Shown here piece by piece: positions 1-7,802 of a stretch of 64,000 nt of DNA. This DNA is from Oscillospiraceae bacterium (GTDB lineage: Bacteria > Bacillota > Clostridia > Oscillospirales > Ruminococcaceae), in NCBI GenBank assembly GCA_018110825.1, contig JAGBCL010000031.1, positions 62,001 through 126,000 on the forward strand. Reading direction: 5' to 3'. The first letter of the stretch is position 1; each line of letters begins with the position of its first letter. Both the position numbers and the translations under genes were made by a program. The notes beneath the pieces are model-generated. The model saw only the letters and a program-made list of their open reading frames with translations. It made no database searches and had not been told where the DNA came from.

Positions 1-195
1 GTGAATAGCAGTATTTTCCACCTTTCCGTAAATAACCGCACCAAGCAGTGTACCGGCAGCGACGGTCATAATGATAAGCTTGGGTGCTGAGCCGGCATTT
101 TCTGATTTCTGCCTGCTGACACGGATTTTGGGTGCTTTTTCGGGTGCAGCGTCCTCATATTTTTCGAGGTCGTAAGCAAGATTGTTTTTGCTCAT
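1..195 (-). CDS. FtsL-like division protein, N-terminal part
   Basis: This is the first 65 codons of a minus-strand gene that runs off the left edge. The protein has a charged N-terminal tail of about 39 residues (MSKNNLAYDLEKYEDAAPEK...) followed by a hydrophobic segment (KLIIMTVAAGTLLGAVIYG), i.e. a type II single-pass topology. It starts 41 bases after rsmH on the same strand, which is where ftsL sits in the mraZ-rsmH-ftsL-pbp order of Firmicutes. FtsL proteins are poorly conserved, so the name rests mainly on position and topology. The coiled-coil part would lie outside the window. Confidence 0.6.
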   Translation of the reverse strand, partial: MSKNNLAYDLEKYEDAAPEKAPKIRVSRQKSENAGSAPKLIIMTVAAGTLLGAVIYGKVENTAIH

Positions 196-236
196 TATTC
201 CGTCCCTGTTCCTTTCTTTTTATTGTTCCTTTTGTT

Positions 237-1169
237 TTACAATTTCTCTATAATACGAAGCTTTGCACTTCTGCTTCTGATGTTTGCTTCAAGTTCTTCA
301 GGGGTAGCCTCAATAGGTTTTCTGTTAACAAGCTTTCCCCTCGGAGTCTTTCCGCATACGCACTGCGGAAAATCGGGCGGACAAATACAGCCCTTGCAGA
401 AGGAAGCAAATCGCTGTTTAACAATTCTGTCCTCCAAAGAATGGAAAGTTATCACGCATAGCCTTCCGCCGGGTTTAAGCAGTTCAAAAGCGTCATCAAG
501 GCCCTTGCTCAGGTGTTCAAACTCGCAGTTTACCGCAATTCTGAAAGCCTGAAAGGTTTTCTTGCATGGATTTTTGTCGCGTCTGAACTTTGCGGGAACA
601 GCTGTTGTAATAATATCCGCAAGTTCGCTTGTGGTTTCAATCGGTTTTATCTCACGGCGTCTGATGATTTCGTCAGCAATTCTTCTGCTGAACTTTTCCT
701 CGCCGTACTCAAACATGATTTTGCTCAATTCCTCGTGGGGAAGGGTATTTACCAAATCTGCTGCCGTTGCACCCTCTTGTGACATACGCATATCAAGTGG
801 AGCGTCACCGTGGTAGGAAAAACCACGTTCAAGCGTGTCGAGCTGATGTGACGAAACGCCTAAATCAAGGAGCACGCCGTCAACTTTTTCGATTCCCTCA
901 GAATGGGCAAGTGCCTCAATCTCGGAGTAGTTGCCATGAAGAACCTTTGCGTTGTAAGGTGCAAGACGAGCCGTAGCTGCCTTTATAGCATCAGGGTCAC
1001 GGTCGATTCCGATAAGCCTGCCGCCGTCTGTAAGGCACTTGGCGATTTCACAGGAATGTCCCGCACCGCCGCAAGTTCCATCGATATAAATTCCATCAGG
1101 CTTGATATCAAGCCCCTCGATACATTCCGCAAGAAGCACGGAAATGTGGGAAAAATTGACATTTTCCAT
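237..1169 (-). CDS. rsmH: 16S rRNA (cytosine1402-N4)-methyltransferase RsmH
   Basis: RsmH (MraW) methylates N4 of C1402 in the decoding centre of 16S rRNA using SAM. The 310 residues match the usual family length. The SAM site is visible as DGTCGGAGHS near residues 30-39 followed by IDRDPDA; the family hallmarks LDLGVSSHQLD, RGFSY, PLDMRM, NPCKKTFQAFRI and ITFHSLEDRIVK are all present, and the conserved C-terminal NRKPIEATPEE is intact. It lies 21 bases downstream of mraZ and upstream of the ftsL-like gene, the classical first genes of the division/cell-wall cluster. An AAGGATAG ribosome site precedes the ATG. Confidence 0.97.
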   Translation of the reverse strand: MENVNFSHISVLLAECIEGLDIKPDGIYIDGTCGGAGHSCEIAKCLTDGGRLIGIDRDPDAIKAATARLAPYNAKVLHGNYSEIEALAHSEGIEKVDGVLLDLGVSSHQLDTLERGFSYHGDAPLDMRMSQEGATAADLVNTLPHEELSKIMFEYGEEKFSRRIADEIIRRREIKPIETTSELADIITTAVPAKFRRDKNPCKKTFQAFRIAVNCEFEHLSKGLDDAFELLKPGGRLCVITFHSLEDRIVKQRFASFCKGCICPPDFPQCVCGKTPRGKLVNRKPIEATPEELEANIRSRSAKLRIIEKL

Positions 1170-1190
1170 AATCTATCCTTATCAAGTAAA

Positions 1191-1616
1191 TCAGAACGCC
1201 AGGTCTTCCAGCGCTTCCGAAAGCATTTCGTTTGTAATTTCGCTGCTGAAAGCCTTGAAGCGGGCGGTATCCCATATTTCAGCGCGATTTGTAACTCCAA
1301 GAACGGTGATATCGTGGTCAAGTCCAGCATGCTCACGAAGATTCTGCGGAATGAGAATACGTCCCTGCTTGTCTGGTTCAACAACACAGGCATTGACAAT
1401 AAACAGCTTTGCAGCCTTGGCCTTTGCACCTGTGAGAGTCTGAAGCTTCTCAGTAAATACTTCCCAATCCTCATTGGAATATACATATAAACAGCCGTCA
1501 AGACCGATAGTAACGATAAAGCTGACGCCGAGACGGTCACGAAGCTTGGTAGGGAAAGCCATTCTTCCCTTAGCATCCATAGTATGCTCATAAGTGCCCA
1601 TTAAACAGTTTGCCAC
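1191..1616 (-). CDS. mraZ: Transcriptional regulator MraZ
   Basis: MraZ is an AbrB-fold DNA-binding protein that forms rings and represses its own division-cluster promoter. The 141 residues contain the two tandem half-domains, with the signature D-x-x-G-R at residues 14-18 (DAKGRMAFP) and again at 82-86 (DKQGRILIP). A GTG start is chosen because AAAGGAG lies ten bases upstream; the ATG five codons later, which would give the usual MG-x-YEH N-terminus, has no ribosome site of its own. First gene of the cluster, transcribed from the promoter at 1842-1870 with a leader of about 220 bases. Confidence 0.95.
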   Translation of the reverse strand: MANCLMGTYEHTMDAKGRMAFPTKLRDRLGVSFIVTIGLDGCLYVYSNEDWEVFTEKLQTLTGAKAKAAKLFIVNACVVEPDKQGRILIPQNLREHAGLDHDITVLGVTNRAEIWDTARFKAFSSEITNEMLSEALEDLAF

Positions 1617-1629
1617 AGCTTTATCACTC

Positions 1630-1794
1630 CTTTCAACAGTCTTTTCAACTGATTTAACATAGTTTTCAACATCTGGGTTTATGAATTAAACCGCCTAAAT
1701 GCGTAGTTTCACAGATTTTCGACACAACAAATCACTTTTTCAACAGGTTTTAAGCAGCAAGTTTTCAACACTGTGTGGAAAACTATGTGGAAAA
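1630..1794. repeat. Cluster of DnaA-box-like nonamers in the mraZ leader
   Basis: On the plus strand TTTTCAACA occurs at 1663, 1737 and 1762, close variants at 1630, 1642 and 1716, and the inverted form TGTGGAAAA at 1774 and 1786. TTTTCCACA differs by one base from the consensus DnaA box TTATCCACA. Bases 1775-1794 are identical, in inverted orientation, to 29209-29228. Binding by DnaA is inference; the boxes lie inside the transcribed mraZ leader. Confidence 0.5.
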
Positions 1795-1835
1795 TCACCA
1801 CTTTTCACCCCAAACCAGGGATATTTCACCACTTT
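1795..1835 (-). promoter_or_regulatory. Probable MraZ operator repeats
   Basis: Two identical AAAGTGGTGA elements on the minus strand (1826-1835 and 1795-1804) are 31 bases apart, about three helical turns, with an extra GGTGA ten bases before the second. AAAGTGG matches the MraZ-box core known from Mollicutes. They sit at and just downstream of the expected transcription start, suited to autorepression. Confidence 0.5.
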
Positions 1836-1841
1836 AATGAT

Positions 1842-1870
1842 ATTATACACCAACTGTAACCAAATTGCAA
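1842..1870 (-). promoter_or_regulatory. mraZ promoter
   Basis: Minus-strand -35 TTGCAA (1865-1870), 17-base spacer, -10 TATAAT (1842-1847). The expected start near 1835 coincides with the first MraZ-type repeat. Confidence 0.7.
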
Positions 1871-2026
1871 CCGTTGAGCAAATTTGCACCGAAAATAAAG
1901 AAAGAAAATTTTTGACATTTTTTATGCAATTTGACAACACAATGAATACTTTGTGGAATTTATTTTTCCTAATCAACGGTTAGTAATAATCAGAACAGTT
2001 TTGCAGAATAATTATTTGTTGCAAAC

Positions 2027-2057
2027 AAAAAAACGGCACGGAATAAATCCGTGCCGT
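2027..2057 (-). terminator. gdhA terminator
   Basis: Ten-base-pair stem (2033-2042 with 2048-2057, ACGGCACGGA) with a five-base loop, followed on the minus strand by a run of T. It lies 22 bases after the gdhA stop. Confidence 0.9.
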
Positions 2058-2079
2058 AAATAATTATGTATGGTGAGAA

Positions 2080-3435
2080 TTAGTATGCAACGCCCTGCCA
2101 CTTCATAGCGTCAGCAATCTTTACGAAACCAGCGATGTTAGCACCCATGATGAGGTTGCCCTTGTCACCGTACTTTTCAGCTGTATCGTATGCAGCGTTG
2201 AAGATGTTCTTCATGATGCCCTTGAGCTTTTCGTCAACTTCTTCAGCTGTCCATGAGTATCTCATGGAGTTCTGGCACATTTCGAGAGCAGAAACTGCTA
2301 CACCGCCAGCGTTAACAGCCTTGGAAGGACCAACAACTACACCGTTCTGTACGAGGTATTCAACAGCCTCAGCAGTTGTAGGCATGTTGGAAACTTCGAT
2401 GTAGAACTTTGTGCCGTTAGCAACAATCTTCTTAGCGTCTTCAATGCCAACTTCGTTCTGTGTTGCACAAGGCATAACAACGTCAACCTTAACACCCCAT
2501 GGCTTTTCGCCAGCGAAGAACTTAGCACCGAACTTGTCAGCGTAATCCTGAACCTTATCTCTGCCGGAAGCACGCATTTCGAGCATGTAAGCAGCCTTTT
2601 CAGCTGTGATGCCGTTTTCATCGTAAACATATCCGTCAGGACCGGAAATTGTAAGAACCTTACCACCGAGTTCGTTGATCTTGAGAACTGCACCCCAAGC
2701 TACATTACCAAAGCCGGAAACAGCGAATGTCTTACCCTTGATATCTTCGCCCCACTTGTTGAGTGTTTCGTTACAGAAGTAAACAGCACCGTAACCTGTA
2801 GCTTCAGGACGGATAAGGCTACCGCCGTAGGAAATGCTCTTACCTGTGAGAACGCCGTTTTCGAAGTTGTTGCAGATTCTCTTGTACTGACCGTAGAGGT
2901 AGCCGATTTCTCTTGCACCAACACCGATGTCACCAGCAGGAACGTCAACGCTTGCGCCGATGTGACGGTAGAGCTCAGTCATGAAGCTCTGGCAGAAACG
3001 CATGATTTCTCCATCAGAACGGCCTCTTGGGTCGAAGTCGGAACCACCCTTACCGCCGCCGATTGGAAGGCCTGTAAGGCTGTTCTTGAAGCACTGTTCA
3101 AAACCGAGGAACTTGATGATGCTTGCGTTTACGGATGGGTGGAAACGGAGACCGCCCTTGTAAGGACCGATTGCAGAGTTGAACTGGCATCTGTAGCCGC
3201 GGTTAACCTGAATGTTGCCGTTGTCGTCAATCCAGGAAACTCTGAAGGAGATGAAACGTTCAGGCTCAACGATTCTGTCGATGATGCCGTTTGTTTCGAA
3301 AGACTTATCCTGTTCAACAACAGGTTCGAAAGATTCGAGAACTTCCTTTACAGCCTGAAGGAATTCTGGTTCGCCTGGGTTACGCTTTTCAACCTGAGCG
3401 TAAACGCCGGCAAGGTACTCATTTTTAAATGCCAT
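2080..3435 (-). CDS. gdhA: NADP-type glutamate dehydrogenase
   Basis: Catalyses reductive amination of 2-oxoglutarate with ammonia to glutamate, the main ammonia-assimilation route of many rumen and gut Clostridia. At 451 residues it has the size of the hexameric NADP-dependent family I enzymes (about 450). The catalytic lysine lies in LPIGGGKGGSDFDP, and the dinucleotide fold is seen as VSGFGNVAWGA. PAGDIGVGAREIGYLYGQYKR and PEATGYGAVYF are family hallmarks. AGGGAGG precedes the ATG. It is monocistronic, with its own promoter (3515-3543), a leader hairpin and a terminator. The NADP preference is inferred from family membership. Confidence 0.96.
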   Translation of the reverse strand: MAFKNEYLAGVYAQVEKRNPGEPEFLQAVKEVLESFEPVVEQDKSFETNGIIDRIVEPERFISFRVSWIDDNGNIQVNRGYRCQFNSAIGPYKGGLRFHPSVNASIIKFLGFEQCFKNSLTGLPIGGGKGGSDFDPRGRSDGEIMRFCQSFMTELYRHIGASVDVPAGDIGVGAREIGYLYGQYKRICNNFENGVLTGKSISYGGSLIRPEATGYGAVYFCNETLNKWGEDIKGKTFAVSGFGNVAWGAVLKINELGGKVLTISGPDGYVYDENGITAEKAAYMLEMRASGRDKVQDYADKFGAKFFAGEKPWGVKVDVVMPCATQNEVGIEDAKKIVANGTKFYIEVSNMPTTAEAVEYLVQNGVVVGPSKAVNAGGVAVSALEMCQNSMRYSWTAEEVDEKLKGIMKNIFNAAYDTAEKYGDKGNLIMGANIAGFVKIADAMKWQGVAY

Positions 3436-3468
3436 GGTAAAAATCCTCCCTATAAATTACATTTTAAG

Positions 3469-3494
3469 GTAGTATATGGATAAAGATATACTAC
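3469..3494 (-). promoter_or_regulatory. Hairpin in the gdhA leader
   Basis: GTAGTATAT and ATATACTAC form a perfect nine-base-pair stem with an eight-base loop, between the gdhA promoter and its ribosome site. There is no T-run, so it is more likely an operator or mRNA structure than a terminator. Confidence 0.5.
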
Positions 3495-3514
3495 TACCCA
3501 ACTTTACAATAAAC

Positions 3515-3543
3515 AGTATACTACATACAAATAAATTTTGCAA
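3515..3543 (-). promoter_or_regulatory. gdhA promoter
   Basis: Minus strand: -35 TTGCAA (3538-3543), 17-base spacer, -10 TATACT (3515-3520). Confidence 0.65.
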
Positions 3544-3639
3544 GAGTTTTTCAGAAAAAAATCCAAATTTTTTGAAAAAAAGTAATTTTAGCCAAAAAGC
3601 AGGGGCAAAATGCAACTTTGAAAGTTAAATATTTCAAAA

Positions 3640-4353
3640 TTAATATTTCAGAATACCCACGCAAATCTTGTAATCGGGCATAAGCTGACCCACTACGGCG
3701 TAGAAATTCCTGCTGTGGTCGGGGAAAATAAAATGGGCATACTCGTGAATGAAAACGTAAGCCGCACACATTTCGGGGTAAAGTGCAAGACGGCTGTTCA
3801 TCACGATTTTCCCCTTGGTGTAGTGACAGCTTCCCCAACGTGAGGTCATTTTCCGTATCTGCAGTTCCGCCATCGGAACGTCATATCCCTTGGCACGGAA
3901 CATCTCACAGGTACGCTTATTAAGGGACTCAAACAACTGGCGTGTTTTCTCCGCATAGAATTTTTCCAGCAGCTTGCCGACACGTTCTGAACTTTTTGCC
4001 TGAACGACAATATCCTTATTATGTAAAAACATGGCTTCTTTTGGTAAAATCTCTATACTTAAAGTATAATATTCTCCAAAATAACTAAAAGTATCACCGT
4101 TTTCATAAATTTCATCAGCTGTCGGCAATTGCGGTTCCATACTTTTTGTTTCGTAGCGGTCAAGTGCGTCAAGAATAAAATCCGACTTTTCACGGATGAA
4201 ATCCTCAATATGTGCAATCGTAACACGGCTGTTTGCGCTGACATAAACGAACCCGTCAGGCTTGATACGCAGGTTTAAATTCTTCACACGCTTCCGTGTT
4301 AAAATCCATTTTATCTCCCTGCCGTTGCAGGTAATCGTGCGGAAATCAGTCAT
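3640..4353 (-). CDS. YgjP-like (DUF45) metallopeptidase
   Basis: About 237 residues of the YgjP/WLM-type zincin family (predicted zinc peptidases, substrate unknown). The zinc motif is HEYAHFIFPDHS near the C-terminus: two histidines and a glutamate in H-E-x-x-H, with a third histidine nearby. The family hallmarks TSRWGSCHYTKGKIVMNSRLALYP and an N-terminal K-R-x-K-N-L-x-L-R-I stretch are present. The start is placed at the ATG overlapping the stop codon of the upstream transporter gene (ATGACTGA) with GATGAGG before it; two in-frame ATGs lie 4 and 5 codons upstream. The overlap implies translational coupling with the CDF transporter. Confidence 0.85.
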   Translation of the reverse strand: MTDFRTITCNGREIKWILTRKRVKNLNLRIKPDGFVYVSANSRVTIAHIEDFIREKSDFILDALDRYETKSMEPQLPTADEIYENGDTFSYFGEYYTLSIEILPKEAMFLHNKDIVVQAKSSERVGKLLEKFYAEKTRQLFESLNKRTCEMFRAKGYDVPMAELQIRKMTSRWGSCHYTKGKIVMNSRLALYPEMCAAYVFIHEYAHFIFPDHSRNFYAVVGQLMPDYKICVGILKY

Positions 4354-5518
4354 GGAAAGCCTCATCAACAGTTATCACAGGGAAGAAGCGTTCGTCTTCA
4401 CGGCGGATACGTTCCTTCACAAGTTCGGCAATTTTATTTATCTCCGCAGGTTTGTGGGTACTACTGATAACCATATCAAAAATGAGATTTATTCTGTTCT
4501 CTCCGTCAGTTATTCTGAAATCGTGAATGGTTGCAGTCTGGTCTGTTGCAACAACGCACTTATACACCATTTCCTTCAGCTCGTTAACGTACTCATTGTC
4601 AACGGCAATGGGGTCGGTGTGGATAACTGTCTGAATACCAAGTTCGTGGAAAATTTTTCGTTCGATTTCGTCAACAACCTCGTGCACCTGAACAGGGTCA
4701 GCCTTGTCGGGAACTTCCGCGTGCACCGAAGCAAAGACACGTCCGGGGCCGTAGTCGTGTACGATAAGGTCGTGAGTGCCGACGATTGTCTTGTCGGAAA
4801 GCACCATGGTTGTGATTGCGTCAATTGTTTCACGGGACGGAGGAGTGCCGAGAAGCAGGTCAATAGTGTCCTTGGCAAGATTGAAACCGCTGTACATAAT
4901 GAGAATTGACACGATTACACCGATAAAACCGTCAATCTGGAATGGCAGGAAATAGCCGATAATTGTTGCAACGATTACCGCACTTGTGGAAATAACATCG
5001 TTGATGCTGTCCTGTGCAGTAGCTTTCATAACGGAGGAATTGATTTTCTTTGCAATGTGATTGTAGCAGAAGAACATCCACAGTTTCACCAGCACGGACG
5101 CCGCAAGAATAATCGTCATCGGCACGCTGAAATTCATTTCCTCAGGATTGCGGATTTTGTCAATGCCGCCCTTGAAAAGTTCGAAGCCCACAAGCATAAT
5201 AATAAAGGAAACAATAAGCGAGGAAACGTACTCAAATCTGCCATGGCCGAATGGATGTTCACGGTCGGGGAGACGGTTTGCCATTTTTGCACCGATTATC
5301 GCAACGATGCAGCTTCCCATATCGGAAAGATTGTTGAAAGCGTCGGAGGTGATAGCAATACTGTTCATAATCGTGCCGATAATAAGCTTCAGCACAAAAA
5401 GGAAGATGTTGCACACCGCACCAATTACACCGCCCAGAATGGAATAATTCTGACGCACGGTTTTATCGCCTGTGTTTTCACTGTCCTTTACAAAGGTTTT
5501 TACCAGAAGTTTAATCAT
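4346..5518 (-). CDS. Cation diffusion facilitator family metal exporter
   Basis: Proton-coupled exporter of divalent metal from the cytoplasm, 390 residues, with six membrane spans followed by a C-terminal cytoplasmic ferredoxin-like domain (HEVPDKADPVQVHEVVDEIE) and a further C-terminal extension. The family signature GHGRFEY follows helix 2. The transport-site residues read N-x-x-x-D in helix 2 (FNNLSD) and D-x-x-x-D in helix 5 (DSINDV) instead of the histidine-containing zinc pattern, which resembles manganese-type members such as MntE; manganese as substrate is inference. The start chosen (MIKLLVKTF) has only a weak ribosome site; an upstream in-frame start at 5578 would add 20 residues with no better signal. 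Confidence 0.88.
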   Translation of the reverse strand: MIKLLVKTFVKDSENTGDKTVRQNYSILGGVIGAVCNIFLFVLKLIIGTIMNSIAITSDAFNNLSDMGSCIVAIIGAKMANRLPDREHPFGHGRFEYVSSLIVSFIIMLVGFELFKGGIDKIRNPEEMNFSVPMTIILAASVLVKLWMFFCYNHIAKKINSSVMKATAQDSINDVISTSAVIVATIIGYFLPFQIDGFIGVIVSILIMYSGFNLAKDTIDLLLGTPPSRETIDAITTMVLSDKTIVGTHDLIVHDYGPGRVFASVHAEVPDKADPVQVHEVVDEIERKIFHELGIQTVIHTDPIAVDNEYVNELKEMVYKCVVATDQTATIHDFRITDGENRINLIFDMVISSTHKPAEINKIAELVKERIRREDERFFPVITVDEAFHD

Positions 5519-5614
5519 AGAGTCACATCCGTTTCGATAGTAAATATGGGCGGCATACAAATGGTGTTTGCCGCCCACAGTTGAATATAAAAATATATGC
5601 TTTAAAACAAATGC

Positions 5615-7000
5615 TTATTCAGCGTTTTTCTCGACTTCTTCAAGTGCCTTTGCAGCCTTGATCATGATTGCACATTCAAGACGCTTCTTCTGCATTTCGC
5701 AGGCAAGCTTGTAGGAGTTGAGAATATTTCCCGCATAAATGAAGTTGTTAGCGTTACAGCCGCCGCTGCAATAGAACTTCGCCCAGCACTTCTTACACTC
5801 TTCCTTGGTGTAGATGTGTGCCTTTGCAAAATCGTTCTTCATTTCCATATTGAAGCTGCCGTCGTTGAGGTTGCCCATCTTGTATTCATCGTAGCCGACG
5901 AACTGGTGACAAGGGTAAATATCACCCTCTGGAGTAATTGCAACGTATTCGTTACCGCTGCCGCAGCCTCTCAGACGCTTGATTGCGCAAGGACCCTGGT
6001 CGAGGTCAAGCATAAAGTGGAAGAAGTTGAAGTGCTTGCCCTGCTTGTCGTGTTCAAGAATGATGTTTGCAAGCTTCTCGTATTCGGAGAAAATAGCTGG
6101 CAGGTCACGTTCTGTAAGTGCGTATCCCATAGTCGGTTCAGCAACAACAGGTTCAACGGAAATCTGGTCAAAGCCTTCGTTGTAGAGGTGAACAACGTCC
6201 TCAGCAAAGTCAAGGTTGTACTTTGTAAATGTGCCTCTTACATAATAGTTTTCGTAGTTTCTCTTTTCTGCAAGCTGCTTGTACTTGTCCATAATTCTAT
6301 CGTAACAGCCTGTTCCGTCAACACGCTTTCTGACACGGTCGTTTACGCATTTTCTTCCGTCAACGGACATAACAACGTTGGACATTTCCTTGTTGATGAA
6401 GTCCATTTTTTCCTCGTCAAGAAGCATACCGTTTGTAGTGATAGTGAAACGGAACCGCTTGCCGTACTCAGCTTCCTTGCTTCTGCCGTACTCAACAAGC
6501 TGCTTTACAACATCCCAGTTCATAAGCGGCTCGCCGCCGAAGAAGTCAAGCTCGAGATTTTCGCGGTCGCCTGAATTTTCAAGCAGGAAGTCCATAGCCT
6601 TCTTACCTGTTTCAAAGTCCATATGCATACGCTTGCCAAGACCGTAATCGCCAGTTGAAGCGAAGCAGTATTCACATCTGAGGTTGCAATCCTGCTCAAC
6701 AAGCAGACACATAGCCTTTACAGGTGCCGCAACGGAATACTTTGCAAAACGTTCGTAATCGTCCTCAGAGAAGAGGATACCGTCATTATAAAGCTCAACG
6801 ACTTCCTTGTAGCAGGAGTTGATATCTTCAGGTGCGTAGAAGCGGGAAAGCTTTTCCACAACCTTTTCGGGACATTCGTCAGCAAACGGTGGTTCAACGT
6901 TATCGAGAATATCGTATGTAAGCTCGTCCACAAGGTGAACGCCGCCGCTGTGTACGTCAAGAACAATATTGAGTCCGTTGAGTTTATACTTGTGTATCAT
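5615..7000 (-). CDS. scfB: SCIFF peptide maturase, radical SAM/SPASM enzyme
   Basis: Radical SAM enzyme that installs thioether crosslinks in the six-cysteine SCIFF peptide encoded just upstream. The 461 residues show an N-terminal peptide-binding region, the radical SAM cysteines CNLRCEYC (residues 105-112), the SAM-binding GGEPL, and a C-terminal SPASM domain with auxiliary iron-sulfur cysteines (CAIKRLRGCGSG, YPCHQF, CKKCWAKFYCSGGC). Length and cysteine pattern fit the SCIFF maturase family. An ATG with AAAGGA nine bases upstream is preferred to the TTG three codons earlier, which abuts that site. It follows scfA by 131 bases with a hairpin between. The product's function in the cell is unknown for the family. 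Confidence 0.94.
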   Translation of the reverse strand: MIHKYKLNGLNIVLDVHSGGVHLVDELTYDILDNVEPPFADECPEKVVEKLSRFYAPEDINSCYKEVVELYNDGILFSEDDYERFAKYSVAAPVKAMCLLVEQDCNLRCEYCFASTGDYGLGKRMHMDFETGKKAMDFLLENSGDRENLELDFFGGEPLMNWDVVKQLVEYGRSKEAEYGKRFRFTITTNGMLLDEEKMDFINKEMSNVVMSVDGRKCVNDRVRKRVDGTGCYDRIMDKYKQLAEKRNYENYYVRGTFTKYNLDFAEDVVHLYNEGFDQISVEPVVAEPTMGYALTERDLPAIFSEYEKLANIILEHDKQGKHFNFFHFMLDLDQGPCAIKRLRGCGSGNEYVAITPEGDIYPCHQFVGYDEYKMGNLNDGSFNMEMKNDFAKAHIYTKEECKKCWAKFYCSGGCNANNFIYAGNILNSYKLACEMQKKRLECAIMIKAAKALEEVEKNAE

Positions 7001-7086
7001 AATCTTCAATCCTTTTCAATGTGTAAGTATAGAAAAAATCCCCAACAATAGAAAATGTCGGGAAATACATCTTTCAATAAAGCAAA

Positions 7087-7108
7087 TAAGGGACATTACT
7101 GTCCCTTA
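7087..7108 (-). promoter_or_regulatory. Hairpin between scfA and scfB
   Basis: AAGGGACA pairs with TGTCCCTT around a four-base loop, just after the scfA stop. There is no real T-run on the minus strand, so it may stabilise the short scfA message or attenuate read-through, favouring excess precursor over enzyme. Confidence 0.55.
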
Positions 7109-7131
7109 ATACTTCATTCCTCAGTACGCAA

Positions 7132-7269
7132 TTACTTTTCGCACTTCTGGTTAGCAACTGTGCAGGAAGTCTTGCAAGCAGACTGACAGGAAGCCTGGCA
7201 CTTGCCACAGCCGCCCTTAGCAGCAGTTTTCTTCAGGTTAGCCTTGTTGATTGTAAGAATGTGCTTCAT
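7132..7269 (-). CDS. scfA: SCIFF ribosomal peptide precursor (six cysteines in 45 residues)
   Basis: This 45-residue peptide begins MKHILTINKANLKKTAAKG and carries cysteines at positions 21, 24, 28, 32, 36 and 43, exactly the six-cysteines-in-forty-five pattern that gave the SCIFF family its name. It is the substrate of the radical SAM maturase encoded downstream, which forms a thioether crosslink between a cysteine sulfur and a residue backbone. A good ribosome site (GGAGGG) lies eight bases upstream and a strong promoter at 7302-7330. SCIFF is nearly universal in Clostridia and has no established function. High confidence from exact size, cysteine spacing and neighbour. Confidence 0.96.
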   Translation of the reverse strand: MKHILTINKANLKKTAAKGGCGKCQASCQSACKTSCTVANQKCEK

Positions 7270-7301
7270 AAGAAACCCTCCGATAAAAATAGATTACAAG
7301 T

Positions 7302-7330
7302 ATTATACCATACATTTTGTCATATTGCAA
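7302..7330 (-). promoter_or_regulatory. scfA promoter
   Basis: Minus strand: -35 TTGCAA (7325-7330), 17-base spacer, -10 TATAAT (7302-7307). It separates scfAB from the preceding membrane-protein gene. Confidence 0.7.
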
Positions 7331-7338
7331 TAGTCAAT

Positions 7339-7740
7339 TTAACGAAATCTGCGGGGAGAATTTACACCAATTATACCACCCAGTGAAGAACATATCAATA
7401 TTATTAATATTTTGGTAAAAAAGCCGCCTACAGAGAAGCTTCTGACGAAAATTATTCCTCCCAGAAATGTTACCGCAAAAATTATTGCTCCGCACATCAG
7501 ACCTGTTTTCAGACCGTCCTTCTGACGCTTTTTTGCCGCAGTAAAACTTGCACCGAAGCAGCCTGCACACAGAGCAACACTTGACATAACAGTGAATGTT
7601 CCGTCACTGAGGTCGATAACCGTAGCAATTGCAGAAAAAAACAGCGATGTGGCAAAAACCGCACCTATACAGGCGAAAATCGAGTACACGACAGATGTTA
7701 TATGTTCCTTGCGAAGCCGTTGTGCAGGTGTTTTACGCAT
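7339..7740 (-). CDS. TIGR04086-type small membrane protein
   Basis: A 133-residue protein with four hydrophobic segments (residues about 18-40, 50-65, 78-98 and 108-124) separated by short basic loops. It matches in size, topology and position the TIGR04086 membrane proteins found between yajC and the SCIFF genes in Clostridia; no function is known. Its ribosome site (GGGGG, seven bases before ATG) is the 3' arm of a long hairpin at 7745-7791, so translation may depend on opening that structure. Link to SCIFF export or handling is inference from gene order. Confidence 0.75.
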   Translation of the reverse strand: MRKTPAQRLRKEHITSVVYSIFACIGAVFATSLFFSAIATVIDLSDGTFTVMSSVALCAGCFGASFTAAKKRQKDGLKTGLMCGAIIFAVTFLGGIIFVRSFSVGGFFTKILIILICSSLGGIIGVNSPRRFR

Positions 7741-7791
7741 AAAAATTCCCCCGTTCCGAATATTGATTAATTATATTCGGAATGGGGGAAT
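7741..7791 (-). terminator. Terminator-like hairpin containing a start-site SD
   Basis: On the minus strand an 18-base-pair stem with one mismatch (7745-7763 with 7773-7791) is followed by TTTTT and then directly by the ATG at 7740. It can terminate yajC transcription, and its 3' arm GGGGGAA is the only ribosome site of the next gene. Confidence 0.75.
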
Positions 7792-7802
7792 AATATTCTT
7801 TA

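Larger units (their letters stand above)
1617..2026. other. mraZ leader and mraZ/gdhA intergenic region
   Basis: No gene is seen in this stretch. Bases 1630-1794 hold eight TTTTCNACA-like boxes, 1795-1835 two identical TCACCACTTT elements, and 1842-1870 a minus-strand promoter. Beyond about 1870 the sequence is AT-rich and featureless up to the gdhA terminator. Confidence 0.7.

Noticed and set aside
132-461. Plus-strand open frames opposite rsmH
   Set aside because: They lie antisense to a clear rsmH gene, have no ribosome sites and no recognisable protein features.
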